A stretch of 64,000 nt of DNA from Pinus tabuliformis (taxonomy: Eukaryota; Streptophyta; Pinopsida; Pinales; Pinaceae). The stretch lies in NCBI GenBank assembly GCA_031772625.1, contig CM062820.1:92220421-92284420 (forward strand). The letters are read 5' to 3'. Position numbers and translations under genes: made by a program. The notes under the pieces were generated by a model, which did no database searches, was not told the origin of the DNA, and saw only the letters and a program-made list of their open reading frames with translations. Position 1 is the first letter of the stretch; every line of letters starts with the position of its first letter. Positions 23,179 through 33,225 of the stretch are shown here, piece by piece.

Positions 23179-26100
23179 TTATGTATAAGGCGGCACATCT
23201 GATGAAACGATCTGTCCTTGACAATCTTCCACTATTTTCCACCCTCCCAAAGCTTGCTGCAAACCTTCCTTAGAAAGCTTGTCCGCGTCATCGTTGTTGT
23301 CCCTGTAGATATGGCATATGGAGAAAGAGTTAAAAGATGACTTTAATACCTGTATTTCTTCAAGCATGGGTTTCAATAATTGGTTTTTGCAAGAACTTTT
23401 TCCATTAACCCAGTTTATAACATTGAGGGAGTCTCCAAAGATCTGAATAGTGAAGGTGTTTCTTTGAATAAGCCAACATAGGAGCAGTCTTAAGGCTGAC
23501 AATTCAGCAAAGTTATTTGTTCCTGACCCCAAACCGACAGAGGCTTTGAGGGAGTGATGAGCATTAATGTGAATGACGATTCCTGCACCTGCTAAGTTGT
23601 TTTGGGAAGCTCCATCAAAAAACGCCCAAGGAATACCATCTTTGATTTGGACTGACTTGATTGGATTTTGAGGTCTTTTTTCTTCAGGTTCTGGGATGGA
23701 AGCGTAAATGGAAACCGCTTGAATGGCTGTGACGGAGGGCTGGGTTCCCTTGTCTTGAAAGATTGTTCTGTTTCTAGCAAGCCAGACTCCCCAGCAAATG
23801 ATGGGCGGGAGATTTCTCAGGTTCCCATCCGGATAATGCTGCCACCAATTTGACCAGGCCTCGTCCAGATTCCCATTTCCCCACTGAAATTTTTTATTCA
23901 ACAGCTTTTCAACCTCCCTCCAGATTTTTGCAGTTTCCGGGCATTGAAGGAACAAATGGTTTATTGTTTCCTCTGCTTCTTTACAAAGGGAGCACCTCCC
24001 AGGGCCATACATGAATCTAGCCTGGAGGATGTCCCAGGTAGGTACTTTTCTTCTAAGGAGACACCAGAGAAAAAGTCTGGCCTTAGCTGGGCATTTGAGC
24101 TTCCAAATATGTTTTGACCACCACTCTGGATTCACCCACCCTTTCCTGGATTGGATGAACTTGTATCCTTCTTTTGGGGAGTAATCGCCTGTTTCTCCGT
24201 GGGCCCAGATCAGGCTGTCTGGAGAGTCTTTTATTCTAACATTAGAACGAACAAGTTCTTGAGTGAAGGAAGACCATTCATTCCACCACCTCTGATCGAG
24301 CTGCAGGTCCTCACCATCTTTCCATGCCTGGCACCAAATGCTCGAATGACCCACCTTTTCCACCTGGTCTAGAGTAAAAATGTTTTTACCTTCTAAATGC
24401 CTAATTAGTTCAGGTGAAAGGGCATAATTTTCATTGCAGCCGATCCACGGATCTTTCCCAATCTTCAGATTTCTGCCATTCCCAATCTTCCATGCCAAAC
24501 CTTGTTCAATTACCTTGAACGAATTCACTGTAGCCTTCCATATCACAGATGCATTCTGCAAGTTCTTGACCGGGTTCCTTATCCAGTCCTCCAAAGGCAC
24601 CGGGTCTATATATTTTCTTCTTATCACTCTGGTCCATAAATTTTCCATCTTTATCAGCCTCCAGCCCGACTTTGCTGCCAAAGAAAGACTGAAATCTGGA
24701 AGATTTTTAATCCCCCAACCACCCCATTCTTTGGACCTTGCCACTTTGTCCCAGCCCACCCATGGTAGCACTTGGTTTTCCTTGGAACCATCCCATAGAA
24801 ATCTACTGCAAAGTCTTCTGATCTTTTCCATAATACCCTTGGGGACCCACGTTAGAGCAGCCCAATATACTGGAATGGCCAAAAGTACGGACTTTATAAG
24901 AGTCAATCGGCCCGCTCTCGAGAGCCATTTGAAGCTCCAATGTGAGATTCTAGATTCTATTTTTGCAATCAGCCAGTTCCAATCCTCCTTCTTATAAGCA
25001 TTTGGCTTTAGCCAGAAACCCAAGTATTTGAAAGGGAGATCCAGAGAACTTGGCTGGAAAGGTAAGACCGATTGAAGCCTTCCCCTCTCCTGAACTGCCA
25101 GACCTGTCATTATCAGCTGGGATTTCCTATGATTTATCTGCATGCCAGTTGCTTTCAGAAACAGATCTAAAATAGATTTTAGTTCCTTTATTTCAGAGAG
25201 CTCAGTATTTGTGAAGATCAAAATATCATCAACAAAAAGGAGATGAGAGATAAATAAATTTGTGGCTACCTCAATACCTTTTACCTTCCCCTCTCTTCTG
25301 GCCTTGTGGATCAACTGGCTGAGACCTTCCGCAACTAGTAGAAAGAGCAGGGGGGACAAAGGGCACCCCTGCCTCAGACCCCTTTGCCCTTTGAAGAAAG
25401 GAGTGGCTGCTCCATTGATGAGAATTGCATAGCTTACATTTGAAATACAGCCCATTATCCAACTGATAAAAGCAGGTTTGAAGCCAAGGTGAGTTAGAAG
25501 CAGCCTGAGATATAACCAATTTATCCTGTCATATGCCTTTGATAAATCGATTTTAATAACAACACCCTTCTTATTCTTCTGCTTCACACTGTGCATGACC
25601 TCCTGAGCTACTCCGATGGCTTCATGAATTTGTCTTCCCGATAAGAACCCAAACTGTTCCATTGATATATGTCTTGACAAAATTGGTTTGATTCTGTTTG
25701 CTATCACTTTTGCTATGATTTTGTAGATACTATTACATAGCGATATTGGCCTGAAGTCTTCAAAACTTTCCGGGACTTCCTTCTTTGGGATAAGGGCTAT
25801 AAACGTGGCGTTAAAGGGACTATAGACTTCACCTTTTTTCCTGGCCTCCTCCACCACTTTTGTAATTTCTGTTCCTATAATTTCAAAAAAGTGGAGGAAC
25901 AGCTCTATGGACCAACCATCTGGTCCAGGGCTTTTCTCTTTTGCCATGGACTTTATTGTAGCTTCCACTTCCTCCTTGGTAACCTCACAGTTAAGGTCCT
26001 CCGCTTCATCCTCCTCCAAGAATCTCGGGAAGCATTGAGCTGTCCTTATTACCTCAGCAATAGTAGTTGCTCCTGGATCTGCAAAGAGATTTTGGAAGTG

Positions 26101-27312
26101 TCTCTGGCCTAAATCTGACAAGGATTGAAAAGTCTGCACTTCCCTTCCTTCTTCATTTTTTAGGGCCCATATAGTATTTGTCGATTTCCTCCCTTTGGCA
26201 TAATTGTGAAAAAACCTGGTATTTTCATCTCCAGCTTTAAGCCAGATTGCCCTACTTTTTAATCGCCATTCTTCTTCTTTATCCAGGAGGAGTTTAGTTT
26301 TAAGTTTCTCAAGATGAAGAATTTTTTCCTTTGAAACCTGCGACAGATAGCCCTCCTCCTCTATGCTTTCCAACTTTTTAAGTTCCTCACTTATCTTTGT
26401 GAATTCCTCTTTCTGGGCTTCCTTCCTAGCCTTTGCCCAGCTTATGGTAGCTTTCTTCAGTCTTTTGAGGTTTTCCATAAACCAGAAACCTTTATCCTCT
26501 GGTGCATTGACTTCCGGGTGCTTCCATGTTTGTTTGAAGAGGTTTGAAAAGGACTCCTCTTGAAGCCAAGAAGAATTAAACTTGAAAGGGGCAGGGGGCT
26601 TGGGGGGAGGGGAGGAGAGTTCTAAGAAAATAGGGAAATGATCGGATAGCCCTCCTTCTTCAATCCATTGTCTGAACATAGGGATTTTGACTGCCAACTC
26701 CTCATTTATGAGAAACCGGTCAAGCCTTTTTTCCACTCTAGCCTCCCCAGTTCTCCTGTTCCTCCAAGTAGGCTTTAATTTGAGCAAATTTATGTCTAGA
26801 AGGTTGTTGATAGTGAACATATTTAAGAAAAAGTCTGTCAGGGGGTCTTCTCTGGCCGAAGGACCCCATGCCTCCGCTCTTCCTATAGAGAAATTTAAAT
26901 CCCCTCCCAGCACCAAATTTTTGCCCTTCAAGAAGGATTTTGACATCAGATCATTCCAGAAAGACACCCTATCCTGGCAGGGGCCGTACACATTGCAAAT
27001 GGAAAGGGGAAAAGCGAGTTCTGTGGACTGAATTTCCATTCCCATGGCCTGTTTCATCCCCCACAGATTACTGACCTTTATCCTTCCTTCCTTGTAGCCA
27101 ATGGCCAACCCTCCAGAGTGGCCTTCTGAATCTAGTGCTATGAATCTCCATCCAGGCATCAAAGCATTTAAGGCTGATTCTACTTCTATTCCTCTTCCGA
27201 GAGTCTCTTGGAGAAAAAGGATATCAGTTTTAGAGTTAAGAAACATCTCCCGTAAAACCAGATTTTTGGGTTTACTGGCTAAACCCCTACAATTCCATGA
27301 AGACAAGATCAT
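23179..27312 (-). CDS. LINE ORF2 protein: endonuclease, RT, zf-RVT, RNase H (1377 aa)
   Basis: ORF2 supplies the enzymes for target-primed reverse transcription. The N-terminal endonuclease (about 1-232) has SSWNCRG with N7, QET with E36, GGDLN (D138, N140) and SDHFPI with H225. The RT lies at about 495-770, with DFRPISLCN, KIDLSKAYDRINW, GLRQGCPLSP and the active site FVDD at 693-696, where Val replaces the usual Ala or Tyr position. A zf-RVT follows at about 1065-1130 (C1107, C1110, H1119, C1124). The C-terminal RNase H covers about 1228-1350, with D1233 (FFDGAS), E1270, D1294 (FGDS) and D1344 (DDADKL). RNase H in a LINE marks a plant subset of L1. It starts within the last codons of ORF1 (ATGA overlap), so translation probably depends on reinitiation. 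Confidence 0.95.
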   Translation of the reverse strand: MILSSWNCRGLASKPKNLVLREMFLNSKTDILFLQETLGRGIEVESALNALMPGWRFIALDSEGHSGGLAIGYKEGRIKVSNLWGMKQAMGMEIQSTELAFPLSICNVYGPCQDRVSFWNDLMSKSFLKGKNLVLGGDLNFSIGRAEAWGPSAREDPLTDFFLNMFTINNLLDINLLKLKPTWRNRRTGEARVEKRLDRFLINEELAVKIPMFRQWIEEGGLSDHFPIFLELSSPPPKPPAPFKFNSSWLQEESFSNLFKQTWKHPEVNAPEDKGFWFMENLKRLKKATISWAKARKEAQKEEFTKISEELKKLESIEEEGYLSQVSKEKILHLEKLKTKLLLDKEEEWRLKSRAIWLKAGDENTRFFHNYAKGRKSTNTIWALKNEEGREVQTFQSLSDLGQRHFQNLFADPGATTIAEVIRTAQCFPRFLEEDEAEDLNCEVTKEEVEATIKSMAKEKSPGPDGWSIELFLHFFEIIGTEITKVVEEARKKGEVYSPFNATFIALIPKKEVPESFEDFRPISLCNSIYKIIAKVIANRIKPILSRHISMEQFGFLSGRQIHEAIGVAQEVMHSVKQKNKKGVVIKIDLSKAYDRINWLYLRLLLTHLGFKPAFISWIMGCISNVSYAILINGAATPFFKGQRGLRQGCPLSPLLFLLVAEGLSQLIHKARREGKVKGIEVATNLFISHLLFVDDILIFTNTELSEIKELKSILDLFLKATGMQINHRKSQLIMTGLAVQERGRLQSVLPFQPSSLDLPFKYLGFWLKPNAYKKEDWNWLIAKIESRISHWSFKWLSRAGRLTLIKSVLLAIPVYWAALTWVPKGIMEKIRRLCSRFLWDGSKENQVLPWVGWDKVARSKEWGGWGIKNLPDFSLSLAAKSGWRLIKMENLWTRVIRRKYIDPVPLEDWIRNPVKNLQNASVIWKATVNSFKVIEQGLAWKIGNGRNLKIGKDPWIGCNENYALSPELIRHLEGKNIFTLDQVEKVGHSSIWCQAWKDGEDLQLDQRWWNEWSSFTQELVRSNVRIKDSPDSLIWAHGETGDYSPKEGYKFIQSRKGWVNPEWWSKHIWKLKCPAKARLFLWCLLRRKVPTWDILQARFMYGPGRCSLCKEAEETINHLFLQCPETAKIWREVEKLLNKKFQWGNGNLDEAWSNWWQHYPDGNLRNLPPIICWGVWLARNRTIFQDKGTQPSVTAIQAVSIYASIPEPEEKRPQNPIKSVQIKDGIPWAFFDGASQNNLAGAGIVIHINAHHSLKASVGLGSGTNNFAELSALRLLLCWLIQRNTFTIQIFGDSLNVINWVNGKSSCKNQLLKPMLEEIQVLKSSFNSFSICHIYRDNNDDADKLSKEGLQQALGGWKIVEDCQGQIVSSDVPPYT

Positions 27313-29384
27313 TTGATAACCTCTTCTGGGGGTTGCGCTGCTCTAAGTGCCCCTGGGATAGACTGCTGTTTTCCATCTGCTACATCAAACTTTGCTTTAA
27401 TCTGCGCCATGGAAAGGTTGGATTTTCTACCTCTTTTTTTCCTAGATTGGCTTTGGGAGGGAAGAGGGCCAATACCTCCTACTGAGATGGGGATGATGGG
27501 CTTTTGATCGAGGGAACGAAGATTATAAGGGCAGGAAGGGAGAGGAGCCGAAGGCCCAGGTTCAATAGAAACACCTTCACTGTTCAGATCAAGGGAGGGT
27601 AGGGCGGCCGAGATATCTTCTATGCCAAGACCCTCTCTAATTTCTTCATGATTTAAAGTATTATCCTTTATATTGAAAGAAACAAATTTTTTCGAAGGGG
27701 AAAGATCCATACAAACATCCATGGATTCTGCATTATGAACTGGAGGAATATATGAATCAGAACACATACCCATTACTCCTTCAGAAGGTTGCGGTGGCCT
27801 TTCAGGTGGCTGTTCCTTTGCGGAGTCTTTCTCCAGGTCAATTTCCTTGTCCGTCGAGGTGACCTGATTGTCCAGATGAGCTTGTTCCGTCGGCAGCACT
27901 TCCATTTGGGCTACTGTCTCCTTGTCAGCATCATTCAGCTCAGAAGGGAGGTTCTGACCTTGAAAATGTTGGAAAGGACTGTAAACGTTCTCCCACTGTG
28001 CCGGCGCCTTTTGAAATCTCCGCCTTCGCCTTCCAAGAGGGCATTCCTTCGCCAGATGCCCGTAATCGTGACACCTATGGCACCTGAAGGGCAGATATTC
28101 GTAGTCCAATATCTGCTCGAAAACCATATCCTTGTATTGCAGGTTAATTTTCTTTGCAAGACCTTTGTCGGGGTTTAAGCTGACGAGAATTCGAGCCATG
28201 GCTTGGTTTCGAGTTTGTTGGAAGGTCATGTCAGCTTCCAGAAAGGTTCCCAGTCTATCCCCTATGGCTTTGAACACCGCTTCCGTCCATAGAAAATAGG
28301 GCAGACCCGGAGCCCTGACCCAAACAGGGTAGACATCGGTTTTCTCACGGCCTGCATCAAACAGCGGTGTCCATTTCTTCAAGAGGATAGGGATGTTCCC
28401 AATCACCCAATTTCTTGCAATCACCCAATCGGCCGCATCTTTGCTCTCAAATCTGAATAAAAACCATCCTTTTGCCAGGGTTGAGGCTTTGAAAGCCCTT
28501 TTTTCTCCTACCATCCAGTTCTTTTCTCCCCATTCTTGCAGAAAGCTAGAAGTGAATTTCTTCCCTCTTGCTCTTCCCACCACTGTGCAGTCAGCCACCT
28601 CCAGAGATTCTTCAATGCTCACCTCCATTCCTAAGACCAAGTTCCCTTCCAGCTCCTGTTCACCAATAGGTCTTTGTTTTTTACGCTTTTCGCCTCTTTT
28701 CCTCCCGCCAATGTCCTCCTCCCGAACCTCTCTATCTGCTTCGACCCTTTGTGAACTAGGGTTTGAAGGATTGAGCCCTGGCTTTGGTGCATGAGAAAGA
28801 GGAGGATCCTCAGCCTCTCGGAAAGAATATTCAATAGGGGGAAGGGTTACCTGAAAACCCGGGACCTCTGCTTGTGTTTCCTCTTGTGGATCTGAAGATG
28901 TTGCTATCGCTTTTTCCGGCCATCCACCATATCCTTTTGGGGTGCCCTGTTCTTTCCCTATGGAAACCCTTGTTATAGCTGATACTCTACCGGCCTTTTT
29001 CTCACCCGTCCGCTCTGCACTTGTAATGAAATTGACAATGTCTTCTAGGCCCCCGGATAACACTGGCTCTTCGAAGGGCATATTCCCTTTACTGCCATGG
29101 CTCGAGTGACGAAAGCTTGCATGCAGAGATCCTTCACCTGGGCTGGATGGTTGCTGTGCGCCGAGAAACCCTTGATGTAGAAACTCGTTCTCGTCATATC
29201 CTTTGGTCAGTTGGATGAACGATTGATGAATCCTGTGCGATTCTGGCGAAAGGGCACCAATTCTGCATGACCCAGACTCTCCAAAGTACCTTTCGATGTT
29301 TTTAGCTGTCGGGTCTTTACCCCAAACTGACAGTATGTCTTCCATTACCGGGTCCAAATCCACGAGCTCCTTGGATTTTACCAT
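27309..29384 (-). CDS. LINE ORF1 protein (DUF4283 and zinc knuckle, 691 aa)
   Basis: This is the RNA-binding ORF1 of a plant L1 element. Residues 1-260 are low in recognisable structure and Ser/Pro/Glu-rich, with a basic stretch near 228-238 (KRGEKRKKQR) that could be a nuclear signal. Residues about 265-400 form a DUF4283 domain (KGWFLFRFESKDAADWVI, PVWVRAPGLPYFLW). A CCHC knuckle follows at C435, C438, H443 and C448 (CHRCHDYGHLAKEC), then a basic RRRRR run. The C-terminal 240 residues are acidic or Pro-rich with another basic patch (SRKKRGRK). The start codon is in a favourable context (A at -3, G at +4). The stop overlaps the ORF2 start as ATGA. Confidence 0.92.
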   Translation of the reverse strand: MVKSKELVDLDPVMEDILSVWGKDPTAKNIERYFGESGSCRIGALSPESHRIHQSFIQLTKGYDENEFLHQGFLGAQQPSSPGEGSLHASFRHSSHGSKGNMPFEEPVLSGGLEDIVNFITSAERTGEKKAGRVSAITRVSIGKEQGTPKGYGGWPEKAIATSSDPQEETQAEVPGFQVTLPPIEYSFREAEDPPLSHAPKPGLNPSNPSSQRVEADREVREEDIGGRKRGEKRKKQRPIGEQELEGNLVLGMEVSIEESLEVADCTVVGRARGKKFTSSFLQEWGEKNWMVGEKRAFKASTLAKGWFLFRFESKDAADWVIARNWVIGNIPILLKKWTPLFDAGREKTDVYPVWVRAPGLPYFLWTEAVFKAIGDRLGTFLEADMTFQQTRNQAMARILVSLNPDKGLAKKINLQYKDMVFEQILDYEYLPFRCHRCHDYGHLAKECPLGRRRRRFQKAPAQWENVYSPFQHFQGQNLPSELNDADKETVAQMEVLPTEQAHLDNQVTSTDKEIDLEKDSAKEQPPERPPQPSEGVMGMCSDSYIPPVHNAESMDVCMDLSPSKKFVSFNIKDNTLNHEEIREGLGIEDISAALPSLDLNSEGVSIEPGPSAPLPSCPYNLRSLDQKPIIPISVGGIGPLPSQSQSRKKRGRKSNLSMAQIKAKFDVADGKQQSIPGALRAAQPPEEVIK

Positions 29385-29650
29385 AGTTACAAAAGCAGAT
29401 TACAGGGAAAAAACGGAAATGGGTTACCGCCAACGCTAAGGTCAAAAAGTTTTAACCCTTATTCCCAGCTGTCCGCCCAAACCAATAAGATATTACCTCC
29501 AGCTGCCCGTTCCACCTTAACTGGTTACTGCAAACACCTGTGCGTTTAGCTCCCTGCCTCCGGTCGTTGCGCCCAACGGTGACCCTAGCCCTGATCAGTC
29601 AGGACCCGGCTCCATCCAAACCCGCGTTCGAAACCTCCGCCTTCCCATCC
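29385..29650 (-). promoter_or_regulatory. LINE 5' untranslated region and internal promoter region
   Basis: These 266 bases are richer in G and C than the surroundings and lie between the 18-bp duplication and ORF1. L1 elements carry an internal RNA polymerase II promoter here. No specific motif can be named from the sequence. Confidence 0.55.
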
Positions 29651-29668
29651 CGAACATCTTAAGGACTT

Positions 29669-31085
29669 GTATGAATCAGATGCAGATTTTAAGGAAGCCT
29701 GTGAAGCTTGCTAAAATCCAATATTGAGAGATAATAGTTCATGGCTGGACTTTAATATGCAGGAAGAGTTGTTGTTCAAAGGAGGGCAGTTGTGTATTCT
29801 GGAATGTTCTATGAGAGAGAACTTAATCCAGGAAAAGCATAATGGAGGTTTGGCCGGGCATTTTGGTATAGACAAGACCTTGGATTAGTTGAGCCACTTT
29901 TACTATTGGTCGAACATGCGTAGAGATGTACAGAGGTTTGTGACTAGATGCAAAGTGTGTCATCTTGCAAAGGGACACAGCTAGAACACAGGGTTGTATA
30001 CGCCCTTACCTATTCCGAACAGACCATGGGACTCAGTCAGTTTAGACTTTGTCTTAGGTCTGCTGAAGACATAGTGGGGATTTGATTCCATCATGGTGGT
30101 GGTGGATCGTTTCACCAAAGTGGCACATTTCATTCCGTGTAGGAAAACCAGTGATGCCACACATGTAGCAAATTTTTTCTTCAAAGAGATAGTCAGATTA
30201 CATGGCTTGTCGAAGTGTATTATTTCGGACCAAGACATAAAGTTTACAGGTCATTTTTGGTAGACCTTATGGAAAAAGTTAGACACCAAACTAAACTTCA
30301 GCTCAGCTTATCATCTGTAGACCGATGGGAAAATTGAAGTGGTGAACCGAAGTCTGGGAAATCTATTAAGGAGTTTGGTTGGTGAAAAATTATCGACAGT
30401 GGGATCGTGTACTTGCACAAGCGGAATCTTATAACGATTCGCCTAATAGAAGCACAGGTAGAAGTCCTTTCCAGATCCTATACGGCATGCACCCACGTGG
30501 AGTACATGAGTTGCGGGATTTGGGTTAGTTGGAGCGTAGGAGTGCTGATGGTGAAGATTTCGCAAAGGCAATCAATGATCTTCATGAACAGGTAAAATTA
30601 AAACTACAAGACAGCAGCCAAAGATATAAACAGAACACAGATTTGAAAAGGCGGGAGGTACAATTCAACGTAGGGGACCTGGTATTAGCACACCTATGCA
30701 AGGAAAAGTTTCCTAAAGGTGAATACAACAAGTTAAAATGGAAGAGAATTGGACCTTGCATGATTCTTTGAAAGTTTTCTGCGAATGCTTACGAGTTGCA
30801 GTTACCTCCAGGTATAGGAATCTCACCCATTTTTAATGTGGCAGATCTATACCCATACATTGTGGAAAATGACGAAGACAGTTCGAAAAGATGAACATGG
30901 AACACCCAGAATGAGAACGACTCGTGGATTAAACAAATGCCCCCAACAAAGCCTTTAGAGATCAAACAGATCCTAGACACCCAAGTGGCCAAACAAACTC
31001 AAAGAAAAGAATATTTGCGGTACTTAGTCAAGTGGAAGGGCCATCCTATTGTAGATAGTTCTTGGTTAGATGCTGGCTAGATTCA
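29669..31085 (+). pseudogene. Integrase and chromodomain of the chromovirus (fossil)
   Basis: Past the LINE, plus-strand frames show the integrase zinc region (HNGGLAGHFGIDKT and CKVCHLAKGHS near 29850-29980), the catalytic core start (SLDFVLGL and [12 protein letters not shown] near 30045-30130), IISDQDIKF near 30220, a C-terminal QFNVGDLVLAHLCKEKF region near 30660, and a chromodomain YLRYLVKWKGHPIVDSSWLD near 31015-31070. A chromodomain directs integration to chromatin in live relatives. Confidence 0.85.
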
Positions 31086-31151
31086 AAGCGTCAGGTACTC
31101 TATTGAAGAGATCATGGACAAGAGCCATGAGTTTAATTTACCCCAGGAGCC

Positions 31152-32737
31152 TCATGCAGGAGCATCCGACTGAAAAGGCGACAACTGGAAATGGTTTTTT
31201 ATTTTTGCTGGAAATGAAAGAAAACATTTCGAATTTTGTTTTATTTTTTCTTTTACTTAAGTTAAGGATGATACAACCATTGTCCTTTAAAAATTTAGCA
31301 AGCAAATAAAATAGGATTAGTTAAGAGTATGTTTAAAGGAACTGTTAGATAACTGAAAGGTAACTGAGGAACAATTCCTCAACTATAAGAAACTGCTAGT
31401 AAGGCATTAAAAAGAAAAACCAAATCCTCATGAGAGGGACTACCATCCAGAGAGAAGAAAGGACATAGAATTTGAAATTACAATTTTTTCTTGAATATCT
31501 ATGAAATCAAATGAATCTAGAACCTGTCATTAAGAAAGAAAGACAATTTCTTCTTTTCCTGTGCATTAATGTTTCAGACATTGTTTTAAAGAAAAATAGT
31601 GAAATATTTCAATAAGAAGCCGAATGACATTGACAAAATCTCGTGACTGAAGGCATCTCAGACCAAGAACCAGACAAAGGCAAAGCCAACAAAGATATCA
31701 CATCCTTCCTCAACAAAAAAAATCCAGGTACATTTACATTCAGTATTCAAGCACACCTGTGCATTCGTTACATTTCCAAGTTTGACAGTTCATTATACAT
31801 TTACATAACCAAAACAGTAGAGAGTTCTAAAACCCACGAACACCGAAGAAAACAATGATTTGCAGGCCAAGACTAGTCAAACAGCAAGGGTGTGAAAACC
31901 CACGAAACCATACAAACATATGGAGAAAGCGAAACCCCAAGGGTTATACCCAACTAAGGATAGTGCAAGTAAAGAAAAGAAAAACCACAATACAGTCACG
32001 AAGGGATCCTACCCTATTTTTCCCCAAGCTTGCGAAGACTCCCAAGGACGAGGCCGTGGAGCAGCGTTCTCCAGGCACGACCTGCACACCACCATAAATG
32101 AAAACAAGATAGGTAGTCAAGGAATCAGAAGGGCAAACAAAAAAAAGTGACAGAGAGCAGATAAACGAAGGGAGGAGTAGGGGTTTACCTGGAAAAAGCT
32201 TGACCTCGAACCAGAGGATGAGAACCGAGTCTCTCGCCAGAGGGTTTCTCTCAACAGGAACGCCATAGGAGAGTTTACCTGCTCACCAAGGAGCCAAAGG
32301 GTTAGAGTCACAAAAACAAGATGCGGAAATGAAACTGGAACAAGAAATTACCTGAAGTAGTGTTCATTGAGCCGCCCACCGCAATAGCAAGGAAAGAAGC
32401 CATGGTTACACAGATCCAGATCAACACGAGAACTCGCAAAATAAACCACCACAAGGAACAAGTGAAGGCACAGCGCTAACAAACCACCACAAGGAACAAG
32501 AGAAGGCACATCGCACCCACAGAGCTAAACCAGACCAACAACGAATACCATAATGAACTCCTAGTTCCCCTCGGCAGGTGTGAAATGACTGCATTTGCGA
32601 AACCAAGGCCAGTACAAAGGGCAGACCGAAACAATAAAGTGCATTAAAACCTCACACCAAAACCTTGTTTTGTTTATTCGAAAAGTCTACAGAGTTAAAC
32701 GATCATTGATACGTGTCCCTCCTCGGGATTGCCACCA
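31152..32737 (+). repeat. 3' LTR of the chromovirus
   Basis: About 1.58 kb, matching 18058-19651 with scattered differences and small length changes. It ends GCCACCA just before the second GTTGG. Confidence 0.88.
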
Positions 32738-33225
32738 GTTGGATCAGGGAGGTGGCACCAGAGAAGAAAGTGGTGTCTATGTCCTGGACAAGTTTGATGA
32801 AAAAAACTTTGGCTAATGAGCAAAATTAGATGGGAAATAGGTTCAGGATTAATGGTTGAGATTGCATTAGCAACTATTAAAGGAGTGCATGGCTCGCATA
32901 CTTTATCACATCGAATTATCGCCCAAATCCATAGCAAAGGATTATACATGTCGAAAGATATTTGTGTGGATAGAGGAGCAGTATTTCAATAATAAGTTTC
33001 AAGAAAGGCGGGAGAATTAGGTATATCTTATAATATATCTTATAAGTTCGGCAAAGAATGGAATGCTTACACTCTTCGCCTTAAAATGGTGGGCATCACT
33101 TTGACAACAACAGTGGATAAGTTGTCATGGAATGGCAGCTTGATAAAGGGAAAAATAGAAGACAAAGGCACTTACCTATATTTGTCACAAGGTCTGGTAG
33201 CAGATACAAGTTTTTATTAATTTTT
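32738..33225 (+). mobile_element. LINE ORF2 remnant, right half
   Basis: After the chromovirus and its GTTGG duplication, plus-strand translation continues LINE-like sequence: a segment ending MSKIRWEIGSG, then HRIIAQIHSKGLYMSKDICV, and later EWNAYTLRLKMVGITLTTTV plus DKLSWNGSLIKGKIEDKGTY. The W-x-I-G-x-G block and the spacing before a zinc-knuckle region are typical of plant LINE ORF2. Frames shift between blocks, so it is a pseudogene. The C-terminal zf-RVT cysteines are not seen before similarity fades at about 33225. Confidence 0.62.

Larger units (their letters stand above)
22781..29650 (-). mobile_element. Full-length L1-type LINE with two intact ORFs
   Basis: The element is flanked by a perfect 18-bp direct repeat CGAACATCTTAAGGACTT (22763-22780 and 29651-29668). 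On the minus strand it runs from a 266-bp GC-richer 5' leader (29650-29385) through ORF1 (29384-27309) and ORF2 (27312-23179) to a 398-bp 3' untranslated region ending in a short A run of 5-7 bases that merges with the duplication. Both ORFs are open over their full length. Intact reading frames, a perfect duplication and a complete 5' end together point to a very recent insertion and perhaps a still competent copy. It sits antisense in the chromovirus between RNase H and integrase. Confidence 0.95.
18058..32737 (+). mobile_element. Complete-length Ty3/gypsy chromovirus holding a LINE
   Basis: The element is bounded by long terminal repeats (18058-19651 and about 31152-32737) and by a 5-bp direct repeat GTTGG (18053-18057 and 32738-32742). 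Inside, in order, are a primer site, gag (19695-20633), zinc knuckle (about 20630-20680), protease (about 20870-21180), RT (about 21400-22145), RNase H (about 22170-22760), and after the inserted LINE (22781-29650) the integrase (about 29669-30780) and a chromodomain (about 31010-31080). It is broken in a handful of places but nearly all parts are present. LTR divergence by eye is a few percent, so it is of middle age, older than the LINE it contains and younger than the LINE remnant it sits in. Confidence 0.92.

Noticed and set aside
24434-24997. 187-codon plus-strand frame and similar frames within 23.2-29.4 kb
   Set aside because: They are shadows on the opposite strand of the intact LINE ORFs, which have clear domains.
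32755-32815. Copia gag start (reading YVLDKFDEKNFG)
   Set aside because: The match is short. The surrounding frames fit LINE ORF2 better, collinear with the piece left of the chromovirus.
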